Below the pieces are notes generated by a model. The model was given only the letters and a program-made list of their open reading frames with translations. It had not been told where the DNA came from and made no database searches. The position numbers and the translations under genes were made by a program. Shown piece after piece: positions 1 through 7,959 of a DNA stretch of 18,020 bases (positions within the stretch are counted from its first letter, which is position 1; every line of letters starts with the position of its first letter). Source of the stretch: an uncultured bacterium (lineage in GTDB: Bacteria > Bacillota > Clostridia > Lachnospirales > Lachnospiraceae); the NCBI GenBank assembly GCA_905214955.1, contig CAJMON010000063.1, positions 1-18,020 of the forward strand. Reading direction: 5' to 3'.

Positions 1-50
1 GATTAATTCCCGGGACTAAGTAAGTCTCATCATCCTTCTCTATTAAATAG

Positions 51-1304
51 GAGAGCTACTTTGGCGGTTCCGTGTGGGAACCGCTGCCAGGACATCCGGA
101 GAAGCAGTACCTGCATCTGTTTCATAAGAAACAGCCGGATCTGAACTGGGAAAATCCTAAAGTCCGGGAAGAGGTTTACAAAAATGTAAACTGGTGGCTG
201 GATAAGGGCCTTGGAGGATTCCGCATTGATGCCATCATCAACATCAAAAAGAAACTTCCGTTCCAGGATTATGAGCCGGACCGGGAGGACGGCATGTGCA
301 GCACCAACCGGATGCTGGAGGAAGCCAGAGGAATCGGTGAATTTTTAAGGGAACTGGCAGAAAAAACTTTCCGGCCCCACGATGCATTTACCGTAGGTGA
401 AGTCTTCAATGAAAAAGATGACGAACTGGCAGATTTTATCGGGGATGACGGATATTTTTCCACCATGTTTGACTTCTATGAGACCTGCTATGGAAAGAGT
501 GAAAAAGGCGCCTACGACAGTGAGCGCTATCTGACTCCGGAGGAATACAAACACTGCATTTTCCGGACACAGAAACGGGTGGGAGACCTTGGTATGGTGT
601 CGAATATCATTGAAAACCACGATGAGCCGAGAGGTGTGAGCCATTATATTCAGCCGGAAGATCTGTGCCTGGCATCCAAAAAGCTTTTGGGCGGCGTGAA
701 TTTCTGCTTAAAGGGCCTGCCGTTTTTGTATCAGGGCCAGGAAATCGGCATGGAAAATACGGTCTTTTCTTCCATTGAAGATGTAGATGATATTGGTACT
801 TTAGATGAATATAAAGTAGGATTGGATGCAGGATTAAGTCCCAAAGAAGCCCTGGAAGCTGCCGGACATTTTTCCAGAGACAATGGCCGTACCCCCATGC
901 AGTGGAGTGCAGGGGAGCAGGCAGGCTTTACCACTGGAAAGCCCTGGCTTGCGGTCAATCCCAACTACACCAGGATCAATGTGGAAAGCCAGGAGAATAA
1001 CCCAGATTCTGTGCTGAATTTTTATCGGAAACTGACGGCCCTGCGCAAAGATTCCAGATATCAGGAAGCTCTGGTGTACGGCACCTTTGTCCCTTATCTG
1101 GAAGAGGAGAAAAACCTCATCGGCTATCTGAGAAAAACAGAGGCCCAGACACTTCTGGTGCTGGCCAATTTCCAGAAAGAGGGAAGAATGGTGAAACTGC
1201 CGGGAGAAACAGCCAAAGTGCTGTTAAACAACCTGGATAGTGTAAAGATTGAGAACGGAATCATTTCCATGAAACCGTACCAGTTTGTAGTATTGGAAGT
1301 GTAA
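51..1304 (+). pseudogene. GH13 oligo-1,6-glucosidase / alpha-glucosidase, N-terminally truncated
   Basis: This is the C-terminal part of a family 13 glycoside hydrolase that cuts alpha-1,6 or alpha-1,4 linkages in short malto- or isomalto-oligosaccharides in the cytoplasm. Counting from the GTG at 72, the nucleophile Asp53 (GGFRIDAI), acid/base Glu110 (FTVGEVF) and stabiliser Asp184 (ENHDEPR) are all present, as is the C-terminal beta domain. Homology begins at base 51 with ESYFGGSVWE, directly after an in-frame TAG (48-50). None of the three forward frames over 1-50 reads like the expected upstream GH13 sequence. By comparison with the usual position of the nucleophile near residue 199, about 140 residues are missing, including the DLVVNH region and the first barrel strands. 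The GTG at 72 opens a 410-codon frame but lies inside the conserved domain and has no ribosome binding site. I infer a non-functional remnant, or a gene split by a rearrangement or assembly join. Confidence 0.75.
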
Positions 1305-1321
1305 ACTGCGGGATGTGGACG

Positions 1322-1355
1322 CTGTCTATGCGGTCAAATAAAGACAGATGACCGC
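1322..1355. repeat. Two interleaved inverted repeats upstream of the opp promoter
   Basis: CTGTCT (1322-1327) is complementary to AGACAG (1342-1347), and GCGGTCA (1330-1336) is complementary to TGACCGC (1349-1355). The arms interleave, so the two pairings exclude each other in simple hairpin form. The second pair ends six bases before the -35 box at 1362, where an operator could sit. In RNA they would lie in the 3' tail of any GH13 transcript. Function is not known. Confidence 0.45.
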
Positions 1356-1361
1356 CACAGG

Positions 1362-1390
1362 TTGACAAGTACGGACAGATATGATATAAC
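1362..1390 (+). promoter_or_regulatory. Predicted SigA promoter of the opp operon
   Basis: A perfect -35 box TTGACA (1362-1367) is followed by 17 bases and a -10 box TATAAC (1385-1390). An upstream TGA gives an extended -10 (TG at 1382-1383). The predicted start of transcription is about 1397, immediately before an intrinsic terminator. It faces the oligopeptide transporter genes and is the only strong promoter visible ahead of them. Confidence 0.7.
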
Positions 1391-1397
1391 GTTGAAG

Positions 1398-1437
1398 AGC
1401 TGCGAAGACGTAGACCAGGAACTTCGCAGCTTTTTTT
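1398..1437 (+). terminator. Intrinsic terminator, possibly a leader attenuator
   Basis: AGCTGCGAAG (1398-1407) pairs perfectly over 10 bp with CTTCGCAGCT (1422-1431) around a 14-base loop, and runs into seven T (1431-1437). It could end transcripts coming from the GH13 remnant. However, the promoter at 1362-1390 would start RNA at about the first base of this hairpin, so it would also stop most opp transcripts unless it is bypassed. Confidence 0.75.
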
Positions 1438-1446
1438 AAGAAAAAC

Positions 1447-1488
1447 GCACTGATGCGGTAAAGCGTCGACGCATAAACGGGTTAGTGC
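1447..1488 (+). other. Leader hairpin upstream of oppB
   Basis: GCACT (1447-1451) pairs with AGTGC (1484-1488), and inside it ATGCG (1453-1457) pairs with CGCAT (1470-1474). The interior also holds the palindrome GCGTCGACGC. The element lies between the terminator and the oppB ribosome binding site, so it would be part of the 5' leader. It may shape mRNA stability or act with the terminator. This is pairing by eye only. Confidence 0.35.
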
Positions 1489-1511
1489 AATGAAAACAGG
1501 GAGTGAAAACA

Positions 1512-2429
1512 ATGATCCGCTATTTTGCCAAACGACTGGGAATGATGTTTGTGGCGCTGTTCATGATCATCCTTCTGACATTCGTGATTGAACATTCTAT
1601 ACCAGGCGGTCCTTTTACCAGTGACCGGAAGGTATCCGAGGATGTGGAAGCTGCTTTAAATGAGAAATACCACTTAAATGATCCGCTGCCAAAGCAGTTC
1701 CTGGATTATCTTGGGGGAATTCTTCATGGAGACTTCGGTCCGTCCTACAAATATACAGGAAAGGAAGTTACCGATTTCATCAAAAATGGTTTTCCGGTAT
1801 CTGCCAAAGTAGGAGGTATCACCATTTTATTTGTGGTGCTGGCATCTATCCCCATGGGAATCCTGGCGGCAGTGAAAAATGGAAAATGGCAGGATATGGT
1901 GGTGATGGCCATAGCGACCATTGGTGTGACGATACCATCCTTTGTCATCGCATCGGTTCTGATTTATATTTTTTCCTTTAAACTGAACTGGCTGCCAACC
2001 TACGGCCTGGACAGCTGGAAAGGCTACATTCTTCCGGTAATCACCCTGGGAGGCTATTCCGTCAGCTACCTGGCAAGACAGATGCGTTCCAGCCTTCTGG
2101 AAGTTATGGGGCAGGATTACATCCGGACAGCCAGAGCAAAGGGATTGTCGGAGACGAAAGTCATTTTCAAACATGCTCTGCGAAATGCCATGATCCCTGT
2201 CATTACAGTACTTGGCCCCACCATTGCAAACCTGCTTACAGGAAGTTTTGTGGTGGAACAGATCTTTGCCATTCCGGGACTGGGTGTTCATTTTGTAAAC
2301 AGTGTTTCGCAGCGTGACTACACCACCATCATGGGTGTGACGGTCTTCTATGCCACATTCCTGCTGGCCATGGTATTTATTGTAGATATTTTCTACTGCC
2401 TGATTGATCCGAGAATCAAATACGAATAA
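1512..2429 (+). CDS. oppB: Oligopeptide/dipeptide ABC transporter permease OppB/DppB
   Basis: Inner-membrane permease of a peptide importer, pairing with OppC as the channel. It has 305 residues, the usual length. An N-terminal membrane segment lies at about 9-27, followed by an extracellular stretch (about 28-95) with the family-typical GDFGPSY, then further hydrophobic segments. The cytoplasmic coupling helix (EAA loop) is at about 203-225: RTARAKGLSETKVIFKHALRN. I chose ATG 1512 over the in-frame GTG at 1503 because the purine-rich AGGGAG (1498-1503) sits a normal distance ahead of the ATG and overlaps the GTG. It is the first gene of the opp operon and ends 30 bases before oppC. The family is certain; whether the substrate is di- or oligopeptide cannot be read from the permease. 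Confidence 0.93.
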   Translation: MIRYFAKRLGMMFVALFMIILLTFVIEHSIPGGPFTSDRKVSEDVEAALNEKYHLNDPLPKQFLDYLGGILHGDFGPSYKYTGKEVTDFIKNGFPVSAKVGGITILFVVLASIPMGILAAVKNGKWQDMVVMAIATIGVTIPSFVIASVLIYIFSFKLNWLPTYGLDSWKGYILPVITLGGYSVSYLARQMRSSLLEVMGQDYIRTARAKGLSETKVIFKHALRNAMIPVITVLGPTIANLLTGSFVVEQIFAIPGLGVHFVNSVSQRDYTTIMGVTVFYATFLLAMVFIVDIFYCLIDPRIKYE

Positions 2430-2459
2430 AGAATCAAGAAATGCAAGGATGGAGTAAAG

Positions 2460-3611
2460 ATGGAAAACAAATGGGAATTACTGGAATCCAGCGATGAAGA
2501 CAGAGAGAAAATCTGGAAAAAGAACAGGACATTTGCCGGGGACGTATGGTTCCGCTTCCGGCACAAACCCACTGCAGTGGGCGGCCTGATTCTGATTCTG
2601 GTTCTGCTGGTCTTCGCTTTTGTGGGTCCTCATTTTACAAAATACAGCTATTCTAAACAGGATCTGGATGTGGTAAACATTCCGCCCAGAATGACGGTAT
2701 ATGAGACCAAAGACAAATCCGGCTACCTGTACATTACGGCATCGTTAAAAATACTTTGGGTTAACAAAGACGGTACCCTTGGCAAACAGCTGACAAAGCT
2801 GCGGGAAGAAAAAGATTCTTCCATGATTATTTTTGACTGCAACGGAGAAGAAGTAGGCCTGTACTACGGCATCAAGCCTTATCTGATTGCAGATCCGGCC
2901 ACCAGAGTTATTTATGACAAGGCAAAGGTGTGGAACCATTCCTATATTCTGGGAACCGACAGCTTGGGCCGTGACATTCTCACCCGTCTGATGTACGGCA
3001 CCCAGGTATCCCTTCTGGTGGCAGTGATTGCCGTGGTGGTAAACCTGGTGATCGGTATTGTCTTTGGAGGTATTTCCGGGTACATCGGCGGCATGGTGGA
3101 TACGGTGATGATGCGTATTGTAGATATCATCAGTACCATTCCTTTGACACTATACGTGATTTTGATTATGGTGCTCATGGGTTCTGGTATTAAGAGCATC
3201 ATTGTGGCTATCGGAACCACCTACTGGGTGGACATGGCCAGAGTAGTAAGAGGCCAGGTGCTTAGCTTAAAGAGCCAGGAATTTGTCATGGCGGCAAAGA
3301 CCATCGGTTCTTCTACCAAGACGATTCTGCTCCAGCATCTGATTCCTAATGCCATGGGTTCCATTCTGGTTACCGTTACCATGCTGATCCCTTCTGCTAT
3401 TTTCATGGAAGCATTCTTAGGATATTTAGGAATCGGTCTGCAGCCGCCTCTGGCAAGCCTTGGAACCATGTGCAACGATGCGACCCAGAACCTGCGGAGC
3501 TGCCCGTATCAGCTGTTCATTCCTGCCCTTGTGATCTGCCTGATCATGTTCGGGTTTAACTTTATCGGCGATGGACTTCGGGATGCCCTGGATCCGAAGC
3601 TGAAGAAATAA
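2460..3611 (+). CDS. oppC: Oligopeptide ABC transporter permease OppC, with extra extracytoplasmic insertion
   Basis: Second membrane subunit of the peptide importer. It has 383 residues, against about 300 for ordinary OppC/DppC. The N-terminal tail (1-39) and first membrane helix (about 40-57) are normal, as is the core from ILGTDSLGRD (163-172) onward, including the EAA loop MAAKTIGSSTKTIL...HLIPN (277-297). The extra length, about 80 residues (roughly 78-158), lies between the PP of the family's PPS motif and the LGTD motif. That places it outside the membrane in the first extracytoplasmic loop. The insert contains alternating hydrophobic/polar stretches and reads like a small beta-rich domain. 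The start is supported by GGAG at 2451-2454. It is co-transcribed with oppB and followed 15 bases later by oppD. Confidence 0.92.
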   Translation: MENKWELLESSDEDREKIWKKNRTFAGDVWFRFRHKPTAVGGLILILVLLVFAFVGPHFTKYSYSKQDLDVVNIPPRMTVYETKDKSGYLYITASLKILWVNKDGTLGKQLTKLREEKDSSMIIFDCNGEEVGLYYGIKPYLIADPATRVIYDKAKVWNHSYILGTDSLGRDILTRLMYGTQVSLLVAVIAVVVNLVIGIVFGGISGYIGGMVDTVMMRIVDIISTIPLTLYVILIMVLMGSGIKSIIVAIGTTYWVDMARVVRGQVLSLKSQEFVMAAKTIGSSTKTILLQHLIPNAMGSILVTVTMLIPSAIFMEAFLGYLGIGLQPPLASLGTMCNDATQNLRSCPYQLFIPALVICLIMFGFNFIGDGLRDALDPKLKK

Positions 3612-3626
3612 GGGGGCAGAAGAAAA

Positions 3627-4682
3627 ATGGAAACCAAGAATACAAATAGTAAAGAAACGGTTTTGAAAGTAGAAAACCTGCAGACCTCCTTCATGACCAG
3701 CAACGGAGAAGTGCAGGCCGTGCGGGGAGTCAGCTTTGAAGTTAAAAAAGGAGAAATCCTTGGAATTGTAGGAGAATCCGGAAGCGGAAAAAGTGTTACT
3801 TCCATGTCGGTGCTGCGTCTGCTGGCAGACACAGCGGTGATTAAAAAGGATTCTAAAATTGAATTTGAAGGCCGCAACCTCATTGACATCAGTAAAAAAG
3901 AGATGCGGAAAATCCGCGGTGAGAAGATTGCCATGATCTTCCAGGATCCCATGTCCTCCATCAACCCCCTTATTCCAGTAGGAAAACAGGTAGGGGAGAT
4001 GATCAAGGAGCATCATAAAGAGAAAAGCAAAGAAGAAATCAAAAAAGAAGTGCTGGAGCTGTTTGAAAAGGTGCGGATTCCGGAACCGGAAAAACGTTAC
4101 AGCTGCTATCCTCATGAATTTTCTGGAGGAATGCGCCAGAGAGTTATGATTGCCATGGCTCTGGCAAACAAGCCGGATCTGCTGATTGCGGATGAGCCTA
4201 CCACAGCCCTTGATGTGACCATTCAGGATCAGATCCTGCGAAGACTGCGGGAGCTGGAAAAAGAGTACGGCACAAGCATTATTTTCATCACCCACGACTT
4301 AGGCGTGGTGGCAGAGCTGTGTGACCGGGTAGCTGTTATGTACGGCGGCCTGATTATGGAAGAAGCCCTGATTGATGATCTGTTTGAAAAGCCGGGACAC
4401 CCGTATACCATGGGCCTTCTGGCATCCATTCCGGATATTGAACAGGATAAGAGCGTGCGGTTAAAACCCATTCCGGGATCACCGCCGGATATGACCAATC
4501 CCCCCAAGGGATGTCCTTTTGCACCCCGCTGTCCTTATGCGAGAAAGCTGTGTGGGGAGGAACTGCCGGAGTTTGTGGAGGTGGGCGAAAACCACCGTTC
4601 CAGATGCTTCCTGCAGTACCCGGATGCACCGGCGGACAGCCACAATCCTTTTAAAGAGTCAACAGCAAAGGAGCAGGTATGA
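3627..4682 (+). CDS. oppD: Oligopeptide ABC transporter ATP-binding protein OppD
   Basis: One of the two ATPases that power peptide uptake, on the inner face of the membrane. Visible motifs are Walker A GESGSGKS (49-56), Q-loop Gln106, signature FSGGMRQ (165-171), Walker B LLIADEP (185-191) and switch His223. The C-terminal oligopeptide-transporter extension follows (NPPKGCPFAPRCPYARKLC). Its four cysteines (296, 302, 309, 327) match the cysteine motif that holds an iron-sulfur cluster in mycobacterial Opp/Dpp ATPases; whether a cluster binds here is inference. It has 351 residues, normal for OppD. An AGGGGG sequence just after the oppC stop serves as ribosome binding site. Its end overlaps the oppF start as ATGA (4679-4682), a sign of translational coupling. 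Confidence 0.94.
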   Translation: METKNTNSKETVLKVENLQTSFMTSNGEVQAVRGVSFEVKKGEILGIVGESGSGKSVTSMSVLRLLADTAVIKKDSKIEFEGRNLIDISKKEMRKIRGEKIAMIFQDPMSSINPLIPVGKQVGEMIKEHHKEKSKEEIKKEVLELFEKVRIPEPEKRYSCYPHEFSGGMRQRVMIAMALANKPDLLIADEPTTALDVTIQDQILRRLRELEKEYGTSIIFITHDLGVVAELCDRVAVMYGGLIMEEALIDDLFEKPGHPYTMGLLASIPDIEQDKSVRLKPIPGSPPDMTNPPKGCPFAPRCPYARKLCGEELPEFVEVGENHRSRCFLQYPDAPADSHNPFKESTAKEQV

Positions 4683-5656
4683 GCGGACAGAACAACGATA
4701 CCAATATTTTGGAGGTCAGAAACCTGACCAAACATTTTAAGATCGGCGGACATCAGATCGTCCATGCCGTGGACGGCGTCAGCTTCAATCTGAAAAAAGG
4801 ACGCACACTGGGGCTGGTAGGAGAGTCCGGATGCGGAAAATCCACCTGCGCCAGAACCATTATCCGGATGTACGATGTGACGGACGGAAAAGTGATCTTA
4901 GATGGAACCGACATTACATCCTTAAACCAGAAAGCGCTGAAGCCTTTCCGGAAAAAGATGCAGATGATCTTTCAGGATCCGTATGCATCCTTAAATGCCC
5001 GTATGACGGTGCGGGATATTATTGCGGAGCCTTTGATTGCCCATAAACTGGTGAAAAATAAAGAAGAAGCCAATGAGCTGGTATATCCAATGCTGAAGCG
5101 TGTGGGCCTGACAAAAGAGCACGCCAACCGGTATCCCCATGAATTTTCCGGAGGACAGAGACAGCGTGTAGGAATTGCCAGAGCACTGGTGCTGCAGCCG
5201 GATCTGATTATCTGTGATGAACCGATTTCTGCACTGGATGTTTCCATTCAGGCACAGGTTATCAACCTGTTAAAAGATTTCCAGGAGGAAAAGGGTGTTT
5301 CTTATCTGTTTATTGCCCATGATCTTTCCATGGTGCGTTACGTCTCCGATGATGTGGGCGTCATGTACTTAGGACAGCTGGTGGAAATCAGCGAGGCAGA
5401 TGATATTTACAAACATCCCCTTCATCCTTATACCAAAGGACTGCTGGAGTGTATTCCAGTGGCTAATCCAAAGCTGGCAAGACAGAAAGAGCGCAGCAGC
5501 ATTGAGGGGGATATTCCAAGCCCCATCAATCCACCCACGGGATGCCGGTTCCACACCAGATGTCCCTATGCAAAAGACATTTGCAGCCAGGTAAAGCCTC
5601 AGCTTGCGGATGTGGGCGGCGGCCATATGGTGGCCTGCCATCTATATGACAGATAA
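4679..5656 (+). CDS. oppF: Oligopeptide ABC transporter ATP-binding protein OppF
   Basis: Partner ATPase of OppD in the peptide importer. Motifs in order are Walker A GESGCGKS (48-55), Q-loop Gln99, signature FSGGQRQ (156-162), Walker B LIICDEP (176-182) and switch His214. The C-terminal oligopeptide-binding-transporter extension follows, with cysteines 289, 295, 302 and 320 in the same spacing as in OppD. It has 325 residues, usual for OppF. The ATG overlaps the oppD stop by four bases, so translation is likely coupled. A 108-base gap separates it from the binding-protein gene; that gap holds a small CCGG-AATA-CCGG hairpin without a T-run, so read-through is expected. Confidence 0.94.
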   Translation: MSGQNNDTNILEVRNLTKHFKIGGHQIVHAVDGVSFNLKKGRTLGLVGESGCGKSTCARTIIRMYDVTDGKVILDGTDITSLNQKALKPFRKKMQMIFQDPYASLNARMTVRDIIAEPLIAHKLVKNKEEANELVYPMLKRVGLTKEHANRYPHEFSGGQRQRVGIARALVLQPDLIICDEPISALDVSIQAQVINLLKDFQEEKGVSYLFIAHDLSMVRYVSDDVGVMYLGQLVEISEADDIYKHPLHPYTKGLLECIPVANPKLARQKERSSIEGDIPSPINPPTGCRFHTRCPYAKDICSQVKPQLADVGGGHMVACHLYDR

Positions 5657-5764
5657 TAAAAGTGGTTTTTCGCGTCCGGAATACCGGTACGCCTGAAACA
5701 TAGAATCTGCAGACTGCCAAGAGCAGGATATGCAGGAAGCGAAAAGAGTAGGAGGAAAAGAAAA

Positions 5765-7444
5765 ATGAAAAAAAGACTGAGTTTTCTTCTGGCACTGACC
5801 ATGGTGTGCACAGCAGCCATTCCGGCTGTGGCAGGCGCCACCACCATCGATGATCTGGAGAAGAGCGCTTCCAGCGAGGAAAGTACCGAAGCTGCAGGAA
5901 GCCAGGATCTGGCAGAAACACAGGAACTGACCTATGTTCTGAACAACGAACCGGACGGCATCGACCCCAACGTGACCAACAACTCCTTTGCAAGCCCCTT
6001 CATCATCAACTGCTTTGAGGGACTGGTAACTTATGATGAAGCAGGAGAAGTCGTTCCAGGAGAAGCAGAATCCTGGGATGTAAACGATGATCTGACGGTG
6101 TACACGTTCCATTTAAGAGACGGACTGAAATGGAGTGATGGCAGCGCCCATACCGCACAGGATTATGTGTACTCTGCACTGCGTGTCCTGACTCCGGGAA
6201 CCACCGCACAGTACGTCAACATGATCTCTGATTATGTGGTAAATGCACAGGAATACTATGATGGAACTGCTTCCGCAGAAGATGTTGGAATCAAGGCACT
6301 GGATGACAATACCATCGAATATACTCTGAAAGCTCCCTGCCCCTACTTTGTAGACGTGGTAAGCATGTGGGTTTATTTCCCAGTACAGGAAGCTACCATC
6401 GAAGCAAATGGTGACAAATGGACCGCATCTGCAGATACTTATGTAACCAACGGTGCTTTCAAGATCACAGAGATGAACATGGGCGAAAGCATGGTACTGG
6501 AAAAGAATGAAAATTACTGGGATGCAGAAGATGTAACTCTTGACAAGCTGACTTTCCGTTATGTACTGGATACCTCTACCGCTCTGACTGCTTATGAAGG
6601 CGGAGAAGTAGACGGCGTACAGAGCATTCCGTCCAGCGACTATGCACGTCTGAAAGCAGAAGATGCAGGTGTTCAGGTATACCCAAGCTACGGTACTGTT
6701 TACTATGATTTCAACTGCGCTGCAGAGCCATTTGATAATCCTCTGGTAAGAAAAGCATTGTGCCTGGCAACCGACAGAGAAGCTCTGATCAATAACGTAG
6801 CACAGGTAGAAGCAGAACCGGCTTACAGCTGGCTGGCACCGGGCTATGTCGTAGACGGCAAAGATGTAACCGAAGGACGTTCTAACTTTGAACTGTCTGC
6901 AACTGCTGATGTAGAAGCAGCAAAAGCTGCACTGGCAGAAGCCGGCTATCCGGATGGAGAAGGCCTGCCTGCAATTCAGCTGTCCTTCTACTCCAATGAC
7001 AACGTAAAGAAAATCGCAGAGGCACTGGCTGAAATGTGGGAGACCAACTTGGGTGTCAGCGTAGAAGTAACTTCCGCAGACTGGGCAGTCTTCTATGATG
7101 CAGTACAGAGCGGTGATTATCAGGTAGCAGCCATGGGCTGGAGCGCAGACTATGTAAACCCGATGAGCTTCCTGCCGCTGCTGTATACCGGAGATGTTTC
7201 CAACAACGTGTTCTACAGCAACACCGATTATGATGCAGTCGTTGATCAGATCCGTACTGAAAAAGATACTGCAAAATTCGCAGAACTGGTTCAGCAGGCA
7301 GATGAGATCGCTTCTTCTGAATATCCGGTACTGCCGCTGTACTACAAATCCAACACCTTCCTGTTAAAGGATTATGTAAGCGGTGTTTATATGACCTCTT
7401 CTTCCAACCTGTACTTCAAGAACGCACAGGTTCTGGCACACTAA
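5765..7444 (+). CDS. oppA: Peptide ABC transporter substrate-binding protein (OppA/SBP_bac_5 family)
   Basis: Extracytoplasmic peptide-capturing subunit of the Opp importer, 559 residues, as expected for the family. A signal peptide (about 1-25: basic MKKR, hydrophobic core, AVAGA) is followed by an acidic Ser/Glu-rich linker (about 30-55). The conserved start of the mature domain is LTYVLNNEPDGIDPN. The SBP_bac_5 core shows the usual NPLVRKAL-type helix and a C-terminal SNTFLLKDYVSGVY stretch. The only cysteine in the signal region (Cys15) sits in TMVC, which lacks the small residue at -1 required by the lipobox. The protein may therefore be cut by signal peptidase I and not be lipid-anchored, unusual for a Gram-positive binding protein. 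A strong AGGAGG (5750-5755) lies 9 bases before the start. Codon choice appears more biased than in the permease genes (impression only), fitting high expression. Confidence 0.92.
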   Translation: MKKRLSFLLALTMVCTAAIPAVAGATTIDDLEKSASSEESTEAAGSQDLAETQELTYVLNNEPDGIDPNVTNNSFASPFIINCFEGLVTYDEAGEVVPGEAESWDVNDDLTVYTFHLRDGLKWSDGSAHTAQDYVYSALRVLTPGTTAQYVNMISDYVVNAQEYYDGTASAEDVGIKALDDNTIEYTLKAPCPYFVDVVSMWVYFPVQEATIEANGDKWTASADTYVTNGAFKITEMNMGESMVLEKNENYWDAEDVTLDKLTFRYVLDTSTALTAYEGGEVDGVQSIPSSDYARLKAEDAGVQVYPSYGTVYYDFNCAAEPFDNPLVRKALCLATDREALINNVAQVEAEPAYSWLAPGYVVDGKDVTEGRSNFELSATADVEAAKAALAEAGYPDGEGLPAIQLSFYSNDNVKKIAEALAEMWETNLGVSVEVTSADWAVFYDAVQSGDYQVAAMGWSADYVNPMSFLPLLYTGDVSNNVFYSNTDYDAVVDQIRTEKDTAKFAELVQQADEIASSEYPVLPLYYKSNTFLLKDYVSGVYMTSSSNLYFKNAQVLAH

Positions 7445-7453
7445 GGCGGGATC

Positions 7454-7939
7454 ATGCGCTGCAGGATTACAACGGAGGGCTTTGGGGACATGGTCTTTGA
7501 CCTGTTCCCTGAAGAAGCTCCCATTACGGTAAAAAATTTCGTGGATACAGTCAACAGTGGATTTTACAATGGCCTGGCCTGGTGCAGAATTGTGAAAGAT
7601 TATGTGATTCAGGGAGGTTCTCCGGACAACGACATCATGACGGACAGCGACTGGCACATCAAGGGAGAATTTGAAGCCAATGGAATCCACAATTCCCTGA
7701 AACACATCCGGGGAGCATTATCCATGGCAAGAGACGATGCCTATGATACGGCAGGCACCCAGTTTTTTGTGGTTCATAAGGATGCACACAAGCTGGATGG
7801 AAAATATGCGGCATTTGGAGAGATGGTATCTGGATTTGAAGTGCTGGACGCCATTGCAGAGGTAGAGACTTCCGGGGCGGAGACCTGGAACAAACCCCTG
7901 GTGATGCCGGTGATCAAAGAAATCGTCATTGAAGAGTGA
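7454..7939 (+). CDS. Cyclophilin-type peptidyl-prolyl cis-trans isomerase
   Basis: Folding catalyst that flips X-Pro peptide bonds. It has 161 residues with no signal peptide or membrane helix, so it is cytoplasmic. The cyclophilin core is clear. Arg45 and Gln53 in RIVKDYVIQGG correspond to human CypA Arg55 and Gln63, with Tyr50 at the Phe60 position. GALSMARD and GTQFFV form the rest of the active face. The position of CypA Trp121 is Lys in HKLDGKYAAFG, so strong cyclosporin binding is not expected (family knowledge plus inference). It begins 9 bases after the binding-protein stop with only a weak GGCGGG ribosome site. It is therefore the last gene of the opp operon and is probably made at lower level. 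A terminator follows at once. Confidence 0.93.
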   Translation: MRCRITTEGFGDMVFDLFPEEAPITVKNFVDTVNSGFYNGLAWCRIVKDYVIQGGSPDNDIMTDSDWHIKGEFEANGIHNSLKHIRGALSMARDDAYDTAGTQFFVVHKDAHKLDGKYAAFGEMVSGFEVLDAIAEVETSGAETWNKPLVMPVIKEIVIEE

Positions 7940-7959
7940 AGTGTGAAAAATAAAAAAGT

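Noticed and set aside
1..50. 3' end of a group II intron or an insertion sequence terminus
   Set aside because: No domain V-like hairpin is visible, and the bases before the break do not pair as a domain VI would. No terminal repeat partner is seen inside the window. Left as an unexplained junction.
72..74. GTG as the true start of the GH13 gene
   Set aside because: Homology already begins at base 51, there is no ribosome binding site, and a start here would omit the first third of the catalytic barrel.
3426..4295. 289-codon open frame on the minus strand over oppC and oppD
   Set aside because: It lies opposite well-supported transporter genes, has no recognisable domain and shows the composition of a shadow frame.
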